Positions 45,018 to 54,541 of a DNA stretch of 58,074 bases are shown here, one piece after another; positions within the stretch are counted from its first letter, which is position 1; every line of letters begins with the position of its first letter. Both the position numbers and the translations under genes were made by a program. Below the pieces are notes generated by a model. The model ran no database searches and had not been told where the DNA came from. It saw only the letters and a program-made list of their open reading frames with translations. Source of the stretch: Candidatus Poribacteria bacterium (GTDB lineage: Bacteria > Poribacteria > WGA-4E > UBA9662); the NCBI GenBank assembly GCA_030748495.1, contig JASMLX010000028.1, positions 1 to 58,074 of the forward strand. Reading direction: 5' to 3'.

Positions 45018-45851
45018 CTAGTGATCTCCATCACGGTGTTTTTCGTGATTCTCATTACGTTCATCTCGGCGGCGTTCGAACTGGTGGTGCAACTCCTGGA
45101 GTTGCTCAGGGCTAAGCAAATTTTTGACCTCAAGCATAGCCTTGATTTCCAAAATCTGCAACTCTCCTTTCAGAGCGGAAATGGCCTTGACTGACTCCTC
45201 AACTGGACCGAGGTCAATAGTGCCAAAAAAAGCCTGCTGCAGTGCGATCTGAATATCGATCTCTTTAATCCGGATTTCGGCCATCTTCTGAATCTTATTT
45301 TGCTCCAGCCGAAACCGGATCAGGCGCATTTTCCCCCGATCTTCCGGCGATAGTTCATCGTGTATCCACTCGAAGTTGATACCGGCATCAAAATGGTGCA
45401 AATCTTGTCGATCCATTTGCCGTCGGCGATCGTGGTCTATGTCCTCCATATCCAGATCGTGTTCCTGTTGCCTTCGTTCCAGTTGCAGTCGATGCTCCAA
45501 CTCTTGAAGTTCCAGTTCCATCTGCATTTCACGATCTTGCTTTTCTAGTTGCTGTTGGTGTTGGCGTTCTCGATTTTCCAGTTCCATCGATAACTCACGC
45601 TCCCGTAATTCTGGCCATCGACGGTCGTTTTCCTTGCCCCTCATCTCTTGTTGGCGTCGACGGTCATTTTCTCGACGATGCGGTTTATCGGTATCTTTTT
45701 TTTGCCTTCTGTTTTTTGTTGGTGACTCTTTCTGTTGTTTTACAACCTCGGCCGATTGGTCTTGAGGTTCTTTGACTTTTGTCTGATCAGTGGCAAATAG
45801 CGGGCTCAATCCGAATAAACACAGGATTGAAAGGGTAAAATAACGGATCAT
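45018..45851 (-). CDS. Periplasmic coiled-coil protein, Spy/CpxP/ZraP-like
   Basis: 277 residues. A signal peptide (IRYFTLSILCLFGLSPLFA) is followed by about 140 residues of extremely Arg/Gln/Glu-rich coiled coil and then a helical domain (about 165-260): LSPEDRGKMRLIRFRLEQNK and KAMLEVKNLLSPEQLQELHH. LSPEQ near the end is the LTxxQ motif of Spy/CpxP/ZraP and heavy-metal-resistance proteins, periplasmic chaperones or metal sensors. The C-terminus is His/Asp-rich (NHEKHRDGDH), which could bind metal. AAGGAG seven bases before the ATG fixes the start. The long charged coiled coil is not usual for the family. Confidence 0.75.
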   Translation of the reverse strand: MIRYFTLSILCLFGLSPLFATDQTKVKEPQDQSAEVVKQQKESPTKNRRQKKDTDKPHRRENDRRRQQEMRGKENDRRWPELRERELSMELENRERQHQQQLEKQDREMQMELELQELEHRLQLERRQQEHDLDMEDIDHDRRRQMDRQDLHHFDAGINFEWIHDELSPEDRGKMRLIRFRLEQNKIQKMAEIRIKEIDIQIALQQAFFGTIDLGPVEESVKAISALKGELQILEIKAMLEVKNLLSPEQLQELHHQFERRRDERNENHEKHRDGDH

Positions 45852-46108
45852 GTTAGTTCTCCTTCTCGGGTTTCATAATCTTCCTCTATTGTAAAAGACT
45901 TTATGTGAAATAATATCACTATTTGCTAACTGCCATCAACACTATCAAATATCGCAATCGATACAATAAACTCAGTTCCTATTTAATTTCCAACGCCTTA
46001 AGACACTCCCACTACAGATCGGATTTATAAAGCCAATCCAAAATCCGATTCTAAATAGTGAAACCCACCTAAGCAATGTGAGGTCGTTCACCTATAGATA
46101 GGTGTGAA

Positions 46109-46785
46109 TTATGTTTGACAATCTGGAAAGATTTCCGCCTGTGTCAGTGCTTTCCACCGAGCCATCAATAGAGAAATCATTTCTTCCGATCTACTGACTA
46201 TTTTGCTTCTGCCGGCCATTCTTCCAAGGTAGTGTCTGGTATTGGAGTTATTTTGCTCCAGGCAAATGTGTATTTTTTCCCTCTTACCTGCCATTCTGTT
46301 GGCCAAACCTGACTGTAATCCTTCCAGTCATCCGTGTCAAAGCTGGTGGTACAATTTTTCTATCGTTGCCGCATTACGACGGCCTACAACCTAGGCCATA
46401 ATTTGCCCGGTACGACGGGCCAAGGCTTTGAGGATCCACCTCTTGTTTTTTTGACCTCAAAAAATGCCACCTCTGGTCAATTTCAATCTGTTTAATCTTT
46501 TCCTCTCTCACTGGTTCGGCCAACGATTCCGCCGCCTGACGCCCCCAATTATAAGTAGTCGTTGCTGAAACATTAAACAGTTGGGATAAAAAACGAAAGC
46601 CGGCTTTGCCAAGTGCATCTCGCAACACACTTGCGTTTAGCTTTAGCTATGTTGACTTGATTCCTGCCTTGTCAGCAACACAAAACTGTGACCGCATGAT
46701 TTGCCATTTATAACCTTGATTTCCGCGTAGAATGCCATTTAAAACAGATTGGGTATGGCTACAATTCTGACATTGGTTGATGAAT
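46109..46785 (-). pseudogene. IS1-family transposase, multiply frameshifted
   Basis: Pieces of an IS1-type transposase occur in order in different frames: the zinc-ribbon start (CQNCSHTQSVLNGILRGNQGY near 46780-46715, later cysteines lost), a helix-turn-helix piece (ASVLRDALGKAGFRFLSQLF, 46628-46374), a catalytic segment (FDTDDWKDYSQVWPTEWQ near 46340) and the C-terminal EQNNSNTRHYLGRMAG (46306-46109). The last two match the TDDW and IEQxNSNxRHYLxR motifs of IS1-like enzymes. At least three frame changes and an internal stop separate them, so it is dead. Confidence 0.8.
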
Positions 46786-47319
46786 CAGTTCCAGAATTAG
46801 GGTGAAAACTAGATCTTAACATGAATCTATCTAACTGCAATCATTCTCAGTAATGTTATAACCGTATTCATAAGGCAGATGCAACACACCAGCCATGATT
46901 CCAACCGAATGTACCGAGACTGGTTTGATTTTTAATTTGTGAAACACTCTCCGGACTATATTGGATAGTGACCAGGCCAAGGTTTAGTACGATAAAGGCC
47001 CATCGATGGAAAGGTTTCTACTGAAATGAGGCATTATCCATCATCACTACTCGACCCACTTTTTAACTTCTTGGACATCAGCACTCTTCTACCCAAGAAG
47101 TTAAAACAGTTGTATCGGTTTACCCTTTCATTTTACATACGTCAATATTACATATGACATGCTACTAGGTTATGAAGGCAAAAAGCCAACGTTCTAAAAA
47201 CATGATCTATATTGCCATGATTAGTATTCCGATTCATTGAAAGATTTGCAACTAAGCAATTCCAAGATCAAATTTCTACCACCTGTAGACAACCGGCTGG
47301 CAGTTGGTCTCAGCAATCC
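46786..47319. other. Gene-free stretch between two remnants
   Basis: About 530 bases without a recognised gene on either strand. It contains the 14-bp inverted repeat at 47060-47105. A minus-strand frame with VRRVFHKLKIKPVSVHSVGI (around 46990-46880) looks protein-like but I cannot assign it. Confidence 0.45.
47060..47105. repeat. Perfect 14-bp inverted repeat with 18-base loop
   Basis: TTTTAACTTCTTGG (47060-47073) and CCAAGAAGTTAAAA (47092-47105) are exact inverted copies. The stem would be stable and ends in A/T runs on both sides, as in a bidirectional intrinsic terminator. It could also be an end of a lost mobile element. Confidence 0.55.
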
Positions 47320-48287
47320 TTCAAGCTCATACAGAACTGAAAATGCGTTGACCGGGTACGCGGTTCGAGCCAAATTACAACATTGATTCTTACATTGAGC
47401 ACAATCCGATGATTTTCAGCGTCGTGCAGAGATCCTGCACACTCCCAAAAGGAGACTGCGCTGTTCTTCCTTGTAAGTCTCAAAGGGCAGCCCAGGTTAC
47501 ACGAAACGTTCTTCTTTGTTGATTCACCAGATGATGCTGAGAAATATCTGCCTTTACCTAGGCCAAGTGTCTCCGGTGATATCTCATCGTTCTTTGCCGC
47601 CAACGCGGAGGTTGGGGAGAAGGGCATCGTTGACGTAGGGGTATTGGATTCAATCCCGGTGGCTTCGTCACCGAACTGTGTGGTTCAGAGAACTTCGCGC
47701 TAATGTCCATTACAGATCGGGAGACCATCCACCATCTTTGTGAGTGACAGATGCAGATCGTTATGTAGCAGGTCAAGTTTCTTCTATCCCAGAATATCGG
47801 TTCTTTCTTTTCGATGCTAGGCCAGGAGTATAGCGTCCCGCCCCTGCATGGCCCGAAGGACTTCAGCGATTTCAATACGAGATATGACAAGCCAATCATC
47901 GACCTCATCCACGATGCTGGCGGGCGAATGCACGTCCATTCACATGGATCAATCAAGAGCATATTCCAGGGGTTTGTTGACATGGGTACGGATGTCCTAC
48001 ACCCATTCGAGCCTCTTCCCCTAAGGGATATTATCGCCTGTGAAGCCAAGACATTTGCCCGTGACAAGATGTGGCTCGAAGGCAATATTCCGATTCATAG
48101 GATGTACGAAGGTACCGCAGGAGATTCGGCAGGAAACAGAACAACTGATTGCGGATACATTCGACGACAGCAAAGGACTGATCGTGTATCCGACTGTGTC
48201 GCTCTACATTCGAGACAAGGGCGAAGTGTGTTTACCTCGATATAAGGCGATGATCGATATCGTCCTGGCGGTCGACGAGAGATAGGA
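47320..48287 (+). pseudogene. Uroporphyrinogen decarboxylase (URO-D) family protein, decayed
   Basis: A full-length relic can be followed in pieces: TRFEPNYNIDSYIEHNP (near 47365), HETFFFVDSPDDAEKYLPLP (near 47520), NAEVGEKGIVDVG, PGGFVTELCGSENFALMSIT (from 47655), then GQEYSVPPLHGPKDFSDFNT and HVHSHGSIKSIFQGFVDMGT, and finally QETEQLIADTFDDSKGLIVY up to 48285. HVHSHG and HPFEPLPLRDI are typical of URO-D-like methyltransferases/decarboxylases of the MtaA group. In-frame stops occur at 47745-47747 (TGA) and 47766-47768 (TAG); frameshifts lie near 47640 and 48095. The gene is inactive. Confidence 0.8.
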
Positions 48288-48611
48288 TGCACGATCAGTC
48301 GGCTCCAGACGACACGATGTTGGGCACATCTCAAATTGAAGCCAAAGAATCAGAAGTAGTTTTTTCGCAGAAGGCTGAGTTGGCATTCGCCAGTATTCGA
48401 GGTGTAGAATGTCGTGTATTTAACGCGCAGCCAGATCGAAGGCATCGTCGAGAGGGTGTTGGAGAAATATTTGGTGGGTTTCCTTACCTTCCTACAATAT
48501 TGTTGACTCTCGTCACTGCTGAATACTATCTCCGATATGTGCTTTACGTCCCAGATGAAATAGTCACGAGATGAATGGTATGAGCCCCGAAAAAAGATCT
48601 AGGCTAGAAAA

Positions 48612-49371
48612 ATGAACTCAGTTCCAGACAGGCACGATATATCCGACCAAGTATTTCAGTTATTAGAACCATTATTACCTTGGACCAAGGGTCCTATGGG
48701 CAGGAATAGCTAAGAATAATCGTTCACTGATCAATGGGCTTTGTAGCATTTTCAGAACCGGGGCAGCATGGCCGGATTGAGCTGAAAGATGTGGAGAATG
48801 GAGCAACAGCCGGCGCCGATTTATTAGTTGTGGGAATCAAGGTATGGGGGGAAAATATTGGAACCATTAGTCGATAGGATGATGAAGGGTTAATGATAGA
48901 GGCCGGTCATCTCAAAGTTAAGCCACCTGCAGTGGCGAGGGAAAAAGGAATTGGCAGATGAGTCGGACCAAAGGGGGTTTAACACCAAATTAGATTTGGC
49001 CCGGGATCAGAATGATCGGCTGATCCGAGCGATTGTTACGGCAGGCACAACCGCCGATTGTTCTACAACTGAAGATCTAAGACCAGGAATTCAGGCTCAG
49101 CATTGACTGGCCGATGAGGGTTATGATAGCCAAGCAATTCTTCCAAAAGCCAATCAAGCTGAGATGCGGCCGGTGATTCGGCCAAAGAAAAAGAGAAAAT
49201 ATCAGAGAAATGACAACCCAGATTGAGACCAAAGGCGGCAGAGAGTCGAAAATGCGTTCCGGCATCTAAAATGGTGGCATGGAATAGCCACAGGTGAGAG
49301 TAAGAATTCGGACTCTTTTTAGCCACCATTGATCTAGGAGGTATATTTTTATGGATTACTCGTGACTGCAC
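48612..49371 (+). pseudogene. IS5-family transposase, multiply disrupted
   Basis: The start (NSVPDRHDISDQVFQLLEPL) and then NRSLINGLCSIFRTGAAWPD are the usual N-terminus of IS5-family transposases (ISDxxWxxLxPLLP... RTGAxWRDLP). Later pieces are LARDQNDRLIRAIVTAGTTA, ADEGYDSQAILP (DDE aspartate region) and VENAFRHLKWWHGIAT (the RxxVExxFxxLKxwRxIATR end). Several stops and frameshifts separate them. With the IS1 and URO-D relics it makes 46.1-49.4 kb a stretch of dead genes. Confidence 0.8.
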
Positions 49372-49457
49372 CATGCAGGTAAAAAGAGCTTGACTGCGGT
49401 CTTGGACAGGTTGTCCGGCGACATTAAAAGCCGGAAACACGACTTTTCTATACCCTT

Positions 49458-50645
49458 TCAGGTCAGATTTCTAAGGCTAAAGTAGTCGAGAAACACCTGG
49501 CACATCTGCTGACCCAGCAGTTCCCAGTCTCGTCCAAAAGGTACTTTTTGCAGACCTGCGATCCAGTCGCAGTTGAGTTCTAGGATACAGGCATCGATGC
49601 CGTACCGTTGCAACAGCCCTTCACCGAATGTACCCGGATTCCGAAAACCGCTGACGGTTTTAGCTGGGGCATAATTGCCGCCGATGCTACCTTCAGTAAA
49701 CCAGGTATGTTGTCGCATCAATTGTTCAAATTGTTGCATATTTGCAAGGTAGGGTTGTGGGTTAGAAACAGGGTTGCTGATATGTATTTTGCCACTGTTG
49801 TCATTATGCAGATCTATTGCCAGGTGAGGTAGGTTATCACCATCGCGCATGTTATCCAGGACGGTTTCTAAGGCGAGATTTTCGGGGGCGTGGTTCGGGT
49901 CAGCGGGTTGCTCCCAATTTCGATTTAGATCTACCCCCATCATATTAAACCGGGTGTGTCCGCGAGCCACACCATCTTTGCTGGCCATCGGTATAATGTA
50001 GACGCAATAGTGGTCGAGGCAACGGTTGGTCAAATCAGTGTCATCTAACAGCTTTTGAATCAACCCTTGCACCAGCCAGTTCCCACCGGGTTCCCACGGG
50101 TGAGATCGCGCACGTAAAAGAACCCGATAGGGTGCATCAGGTCTGCCTACACGAACCAATTCCAACCTTCGTCCTTCAACCGTCTTACCAATTGGAGTCA
50201 CTGCGACATAGGGATGAGACGCAATCAGGGTTAGTAAATTTTCCAGATCGCTAAGCCGATAGGGCTCCAACCGGGCTAGGTAGAGTCTATCTGTTGTCAT
50301 CTCAATCTGTATCTGAAGCCGATTTCCCCCAATCTTCTCAGCAGGTAGCGCCGACCAGTTTTGACCGTCAGTCGATATAAAGCAGTTGGAGCGGTCAGAG
50401 ACAGGCGATCCCGGTTTCCCGTTCCAGATATTATCGAAGTTTTCCAATATCAATTTCAGTCTTGAGTCAGGATTGAGATCCGGGTTCTCGGTATGTAATT
50501 GAAAATGCCAATGACCAGCGGCCCGGTTGGGCGAACTTCGTTCATGATCGTAAAGCAAACTAACCCGCACCGTTCCATCTGCCTCGACCTCCCAATCTAG
50601 CGGAGAGGCATTCTCAAAGCCGGTATAAATGTAAGATAAAGGCAT
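49458..50645 (-). CDS. M14-family zinc carboxypeptidase (cytosolic carboxypeptidase-like)
   Basis: 395 residues from the ATG at 50645, preceded by GGGAGAAGTG. An N-terminal beta-rich domain (about 1-130) of the kind found in cytosolic carboxypeptidases is followed by the M14 peptidase: zinc ligands H182 and E185 (RSHPWEPGGNW, HxxE), second histidine near 281 (AIDLHND), substrate-binding GVDLNRNW, and catalytic glutamate in CILELNCDW. All catalytic residues are present. No signal peptide. The target peptide is unknown. It lies next to the transposase graveyard but is intact. Confidence 0.88.
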   Translation of the reverse strand: MPLSYIYTGFENASPLDWEVEADGTVRVSLLYDHERSSPNRAAGHWHFQLHTENPDLNPDSRLKLILENFDNIWNGKPGSPVSDRSNCFISTDGQNWSALPAEKIGGNRLQIQIEMTTDRLYLARLEPYRLSDLENLLTLIASHPYVAVTPIGKTVEGRRLELVRVGRPDAPYRVLLRARSHPWEPGGNWLVQGLIQKLLDDTDLTNRCLDHYCVYIIPMASKDGVARGHTRFNMMGVDLNRNWEQPADPNHAPENLALETVLDNMRDGDNLPHLAIDLHNDNSGKIHISNPVSNPQPYLANMQQFEQLMRQHTWFTEGSIGGNYAPAKTVSGFRNPGTFGEGLLQRYGIDACILELNCDWIAGLQKVPFGRDWELLGQQMCQVFLDYFSLRNLT

Positions 50646-50723
50646 CACTTCTCCCTCTCCTGAGTAACCCGCCAGGATATATTTTCAGTCTTTGCGGTGT
50701 TACCACGCGACCTTCAGCGGTAG

Positions 50724-50828
50724 TCATATGCGTAGGGAATAGTACGCTTGCCGGGGCCAGAAGTCCGTGTATTGGATGTAACTGTTTTCCTGGTAAAAAT
50801 CGATGTCTGCTGAGGTTGTTTCCCGCAT
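50724..50828 (-). pseudogene. N-terminal fragment of a PhyH-like dioxygenase
   Basis: A 34-codon frame from ATG 50828 reads SADIDFYQENSYIQYTDFW and then stops. FYxENGYIxxxDFL is the usual start of phytanoyl-CoA dioxygenase-like proteins, as in the intact neighbour at 51129-51791 (QYFQNGYLLVSGL). Nothing of the iron-binding region follows. It is probably a truncated paralogue. Confidence 0.4.
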
Positions 50829-51128
50829 GTTATATTCACTCTTTTTAATATATTCGCTTAATTGTCAATGATTGGACCAGTTTAAAACCCTTAAGAGCTC
50901 GTTTCTACTTCGCGTAGAACTTCTGAACAGATGACGGGGTTTCCCAGCAATTGTGACATATCGTCGGCCGACTGCTACTGTTTTGGCTCCGTTCGGTCTT
51001 CGGATCCGACTGAACTATGCGGTAAAGGCCTGTGATTTCGACCGCTTCGATTAGATCTTGGTTAATTTTATCAGTGACAACGCCTGTTTTAAAACTCTCA
51101 TATGGAACTCCTTGTTATCAGCCGCACT
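50829..51128 (-). other. Intergenic stretch with an unassigned broken frame
   Basis: On the minus strand an ATG near 51102 has AAGGAG upstream, but its frame stops after 16 codons. The adjacent frame stays open for about 65 codons (TGVVTDKINQDLIEAVEITG) without a start. I cannot assign it; it may be another broken small gene. Confidence 0.3.
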
Positions 51129-51791
51129 CTATTGTTTCCAATTGTATGCTAACCGTGGGCGGTCAGTGATATTTTTGCTCCCAGAATGGGCACAGAACAC
51201 ATTATAAAGCAGAACATCGCCTCGACGCGGAGTCATCTCCACAGGGGGACTCAATTCCAACTGATGAATATCGCGATTCAGCACCCACATATATTCATAT
51301 TTTTGTGGGTTACTCTCTGCTAGGGCACGGATTTGGTGGTGAGATTTAGGCCACACCACAGTTCCTCCCCCCTGAAGACCAACATCGCTGTGGAAGATCA
51401 TGGTCGCAATTCGAAATGCTCGTGGAAAGGTCTTATGACCGTGCGATTTAATAGCGTGGTCAATGTGTGGATGAGGCCAACTCCACTCACCTGTTGAAGG
51501 GTAAGTATGCAAACCAAAAGCACTATCTGGTTTGTGAAAGGTGGACGGATCATCACCTGATAGCTGTGCCGCTGCCAGCAAGAGCTCATCTGTGTAACAG
51601 GCTAAAAAATCAGGGTGGTTCAAAGGCCCCAAGTTTACTTGTTCCCAATCTGGATAGTTCTGATCAAATTTCAACTCTTTCCAAATTCGATCTTCGATCA
51701 TTTGGGAGACTTCATTAGGTATCAAGCCAGACACCAAGAGATAACCATTCTGAAAATATTGCCCAGCTTGGGCATCTGATAAAATTTGCAT
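51129..51791 (-). CDS. Phytanoyl-CoA dioxygenase family protein
   Basis: 220 residues from the ATG at 51791. Iron ligands are H109 and D111 (WPHPHIDHA) and distal H202 (VFCAHSGSKN); the 2-oxoglutarate arginine is in RPRLAYNW at the C-terminus. GGGTVVWPKSHHQIRAL and PRRGDVLLYN are typical PhyH segments. It is an Fe(II)/2-oxoglutarate-dependent oxygenase of unknown substrate and, unlike the 43376 gene, has no HEAT repeats. Length is somewhat short for the family. Confidence 0.88.
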   Translation of the reverse strand: MQILSDAQAGQYFQNGYLLVSGLIPNEVSQMIEDRIWKELKFDQNYPDWEQVNLGPLNHPDFLACYTDELLLAAAQLSGDDPSTFHKPDSAFGLHTYPSTGEWSWPHPHIDHAIKSHGHKTFPRAFRIATMIFHSDVGLQGGGTVVWPKSHHQIRALAESNPQKYEYMWVLNRDIHQLELSPPVEMTPRRGDVLLYNVFCAHSGSKNITDRPRLAYNWKQ

Positions 51792-51815
51792 CAAGAGATA
51801 AACGGGTCAGTGTAA

Positions 51816-52073
51816 TTACTGGCCAGAAACAGTTTCGCAGTGCGTATACTGTTTCTCCTCCTTTAAACGATTACTACATGTTAGTATTAAAACAACCATG
51901 ATTAGCCAAAAGCCTAAACTGTAATAGGGCTTCCCAGTTATCGTCAACCCGCCAGGTTTCTGGCATAACCGGAGGTTAACGGAAATTGTAACACTTTTGA
52001 CGTATTTATCCAATCCAATACCCTCTTCATTCAGTCGGCTGAATAATGATCGATAACGGTATTTGTCAGTCAT
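51816..52073 (-). CDS. Small protein with one membrane segment, coupled to upstream ORF
   Basis: 85 residues from the ATG at 52073, which shares one base with the stop of the upstream frame (TAATG). A hydrophobic stretch, SLGFWLIMVVLILTCS, lies at about residues 52-67; the N-terminal half is basic. I do not recognise it. The coupled start makes it more likely to be real, but the upstream frame is itself part of a broken gene region. Confidence 0.35.
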   Translation of the reverse strand: MTDKYRYRSLFSRLNEEGIGLDKYVKSVTISVNLRLCQKPGGLTITGKPYYSLGFWLIMVVLILTCSNRLKEEKQYTHCETVSGQ

Positions 52074-52465
52074 TATAATAGATTTTGATGTGCTACGAAA
52101 TCTACTTGATGGTAATCCAGTTCCTGTTGGAGGGCTTCCCATCTCTGGTTGAGGTATTTCAAAACCCTTTTTAGCTCTTCGTTCGACATGTATTTCCTTG
52201 ATTGTTTAAAAACATGCGCCACTTTTTTGTTCATATCCCCATGCTCCCAACCCATCTTGTTATCAATGGCAGAGCATCTCTTATTGATTTTTTCCCGCAG
52301 AATATGACGCTCTTCACTTGGCGTCATCGATTCATCGATTGGGATGGGCTCATGGTCAGGCGTCGGATCAGGCTCGGTGCCTTGGCCCGGCTTGCCGGCA
52401 CTAAAGCAATCTAAAAATTCCTGCATTTTGATTGGGCTTATGCCTGTAATGCCGCTACTTTCCAT
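52073..52465 (-). CDS. Probable detached C-terminal part of the HNH-helicase gene
   Basis: 130 residues. A Pro/Asp/Glu-rich linker (TEPDPTPDHEPIPIDE) leads to a helical domain (ILREKINKRCSAIDNKMGWE and ELKRVLKYLNQRWEALQQEL). The frame is open upstream of its ATG as WAQGLNYEKTRRIRRAMESS back to the end of the helicase frame at 52498. Phage-type DEAD helicases often end with such a helical domain, so I infer one ancestral gene spanning 52073-54100. Alternatively it is an independent small gene. Confidence 0.45.
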   Translation of the reverse strand: MESSGITGISPIKMQEFLDCFSAGKPGQGTEPDPTPDHEPIPIDESMTPSEERHILREKINKRCSAIDNKMGWEHGDMNKKVAHVFKQSRKYMSNEELKRVLKYLNQRWEALQQELDYHQVDFVAHQNLL

Positions 52466-52497
52466 TGCCCTTCTGATACGTCGAGTCTTTTCATAGT

Positions 52498-54100
52498 TTA
52501 GCCCTTGTGCCCACCGAGTTCATGGGAACGCTCCTGTGTTACTGCAGCATTTAACGGGATGTAGTCCCAGTTAGGAATTGTGATAGATCCGTTGTTGCCG
52601 CGATCTTGATCCTCGTCTAATTCCCTGGCTAGTGTTTCCTCCTGCTCTTGCTCGATTTTAACGATGATCTCATTCATCTTATAATCGTCAGGCACATAGA
52701 TTCTCGCTTCTTGGTCTTCCCATCGTCCACCGTGGCGATCATAGCGTGTAGCTCGAGCAATCACCTGTTCAATCTAGGGCCTCGATCTGATAGGGGTCAA
52801 AATGATTAGATGCGTGGTTTTAGGGGCATTTAACCCTTCATAGGCCATTCCGACAGTGACTAAGCAGTCTCGGCCACCATTCCTGAATCTTTTGATTTCT
52901 TTTAGTGCTTCTGACGCTTCTTCACTGGTGGCGATGCCACAATCGTACTGGCGGCCAGCAAGGTGCGATTGGTATCGTTTGGCAACTCCGATATTGGGCG
53001 CTACAACCAGTAATTTGGCCTCAGGATATACCTGATCCTTGTGTGCAACCCAGTCAGCCCATGCTTGATCTAGCATACTAAGGGCATAAGGCATCTCTAG
53101 TGCGACATTCAACGCTGTGTGATCATTAGTTTCACTCAGGTTGTCAATCGACACCTTTTTGCCCTCGCCGTCTAGCCAGGAGGCCTTGCCGTCGAAAATT
53201 TGGAAACGAGCTGGGATTATGGCTTCTTCCCCCAGAGCCTCATTTCGGCTGTATTTGATCCACTCTTCACCTTCAACTCCGCGGTCAATCAATTTCTGGT
53301 GGGTTCCCTCGGTAGTTTAGGAAACCGATCTTCTGACGGCCATGGCGGTATAGCGTCCCTGACATAAGTATCACAAACTTAGCCCTGTCGACGAGTCCTA
53401 TTAAACTGTGGTGCCATATGTCGTCATTTAAAATGTGATGCGGTTCGTCCAGTACCAGCAAATACCTTGACCGATTCAACTCATACTCATTGATACGACT
53501 GCTGTCTTGTGCTATAGCCTGATAGGTCGTAACATAGCCGTCAGTACCTTTACTCGGGTTTATCTCATTTGTAGCTTGCATAATGGATAAACTATGACTG
53601 AGGCCACGGCGAACATCATTGTCCATGAAGCCTTGTCCCATCTGCTCTTGGAGCGATTTTCGAGGCACTACTATACAGACTTTGTCAATTTTATTGGCCC
53701 GTTTAAGTTCCCGCGCGGCGATAATTGGTAACAGGGATTTTCCTCCCCCAGGAGTTACATCACAAATGATTTTTTCGATGCCATCATCTCCAGTGGCGAG
53801 TCGACGGGCGATTTTCTGCATTTCTTGCTGGTGGCTTCGTAGTTGGAAACTGTTGTTGTCGGCCATGACGAATTCTTCCATTTTTAAAACTCCTTTTCTT
53901 CGGTTACAGTTGGGGCACAAGGCCTGCATCTCGTGTACGTTGGTGCGCTTAGTTTTAGACCAGGGGTCAATGTGGTCTGCGTGCCAGTTAGAGGGCAAAT
54001 CCACCCCGCAGCCAACGCAAATGCCATCGGCTGCAAGATAGAGAGCGTTTCGCTGATTCTTCGAGCGTAACAACCGTTTGCTTTCGCTATTAGACTGCAT
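52498..54100 (-). pseudogene. HNH endonuclease-SF2 helicase fusion, broken by frameshift and amber codon
   Basis: The N-terminus (53285-54100) has an HNH nuclease domain at about residues 28-70: CVGCGVDL, ADHIDPWS and CPNCNRRKG (four zinc cysteines and the catalytic histidine). A superfamily 2 helicase follows: Walker A TPGGGKS (about 116-122), DEPH (218-221) and MSGT (motif III). The frame is lost near 53300 by one extra base and resumes as LIDRGVEGEEWIKYSRNEAL. It is then interrupted by TAG at 52774-52776, in the same frame, just before IEQVIARATRYDR (motif VI, where Trp is usual). Similar HNH-helicase fusions occur in phages and plasmids. Confidence 0.8.
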
Positions 54101-54479
54101 CAGTCACCTCTCTCCCTAAAATCTTCTCCAGTCTATCTTCCAGGTCGGATAAAGATTCCTGAAGACGCCATCGCTGGCGGCACAATTCCATCACTCTACG
54201 CTCCCAGTCCATCATCAAAGGGTATTCCTGGGTTTGGGTTACCTCATCAATCTGTCGGGTTAGCCTGCTGAGTTCATTTTTGTGCCGATCGATGCGGCGG
54301 GATAGGCTCAGGGCCATCTCTGTTTGGTGGTTGGACAAGCGGTAGAATCGTCTTAGAGAGGCCGATAAGTTCTGGCTTACTTGTGGGAAATAATGCGTGT
54401 GGATGGCACATACGCCCCCGGTCTCTTCAACTTCCAGTTGAGGCAGAGAGCGATTTGTGGTAAAATATTTATCTAACAT
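54090..54479 (-). CDS. Hypothetical coiled-coil protein (129 aa)
   Basis: The C-terminal 80 residues form a long charged helix or coiled coil (SRRIDRHKNELSRLTRQIDE and LCRQRWRLQESLSDLEDRLE). The N-terminus contains CAIHTHYFPQ with no clear motif. It overlaps the start of the HNH-helicase gene by 11 bases, so the two are probably co-translated. Function unknown; probably part of the same mobile module. Confidence 0.55.
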   Translation of the reverse strand: MLDKYFTTNRSLPQLEVEETGGVCAIHTHYFPQVSQNLSASLRRFYRLSNHQTEMALSLSRRIDRHKNELSRLTRQIDEVTQTQEYPLMMDWERRVMELCRQRWRLQESLSDLEDRLEKILGREVTDAV

Positions 54480-54541
54480 TCGTACATTTACCTTTCATTT
54501 ATTTCTCGAAATAAATTGATTGTGGCCATATGGCCAGATTG

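Noticed and set aside
47310..48085. Minus-strand open frames across the URO-D relic
   Set aside because: They are opposite a stretch whose plus-strand pieces clearly match the URO-D family, and their translations are low in recognisable structure.
48287..48574. Plus-strand 95-codon frame after the URO-D relic
   Set aside because: No ribosome binding site, no family resemblance, and it is bounded by dead genes. It could be real but I cannot support it.
49063..49440. Minus-strand open frame of 125 codons
   Set aside because: It lies opposite the C-terminal part of the IS5-family transposase relic.
52774..52776. Amber codon in the helicase as possible pyrrolysine or suppressed TAG
   Set aside because: The gene also carries a frameshift, and neighbouring decayed genes contain TGA, TAG and TAA alike. 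Decay or sequence error is simpler.
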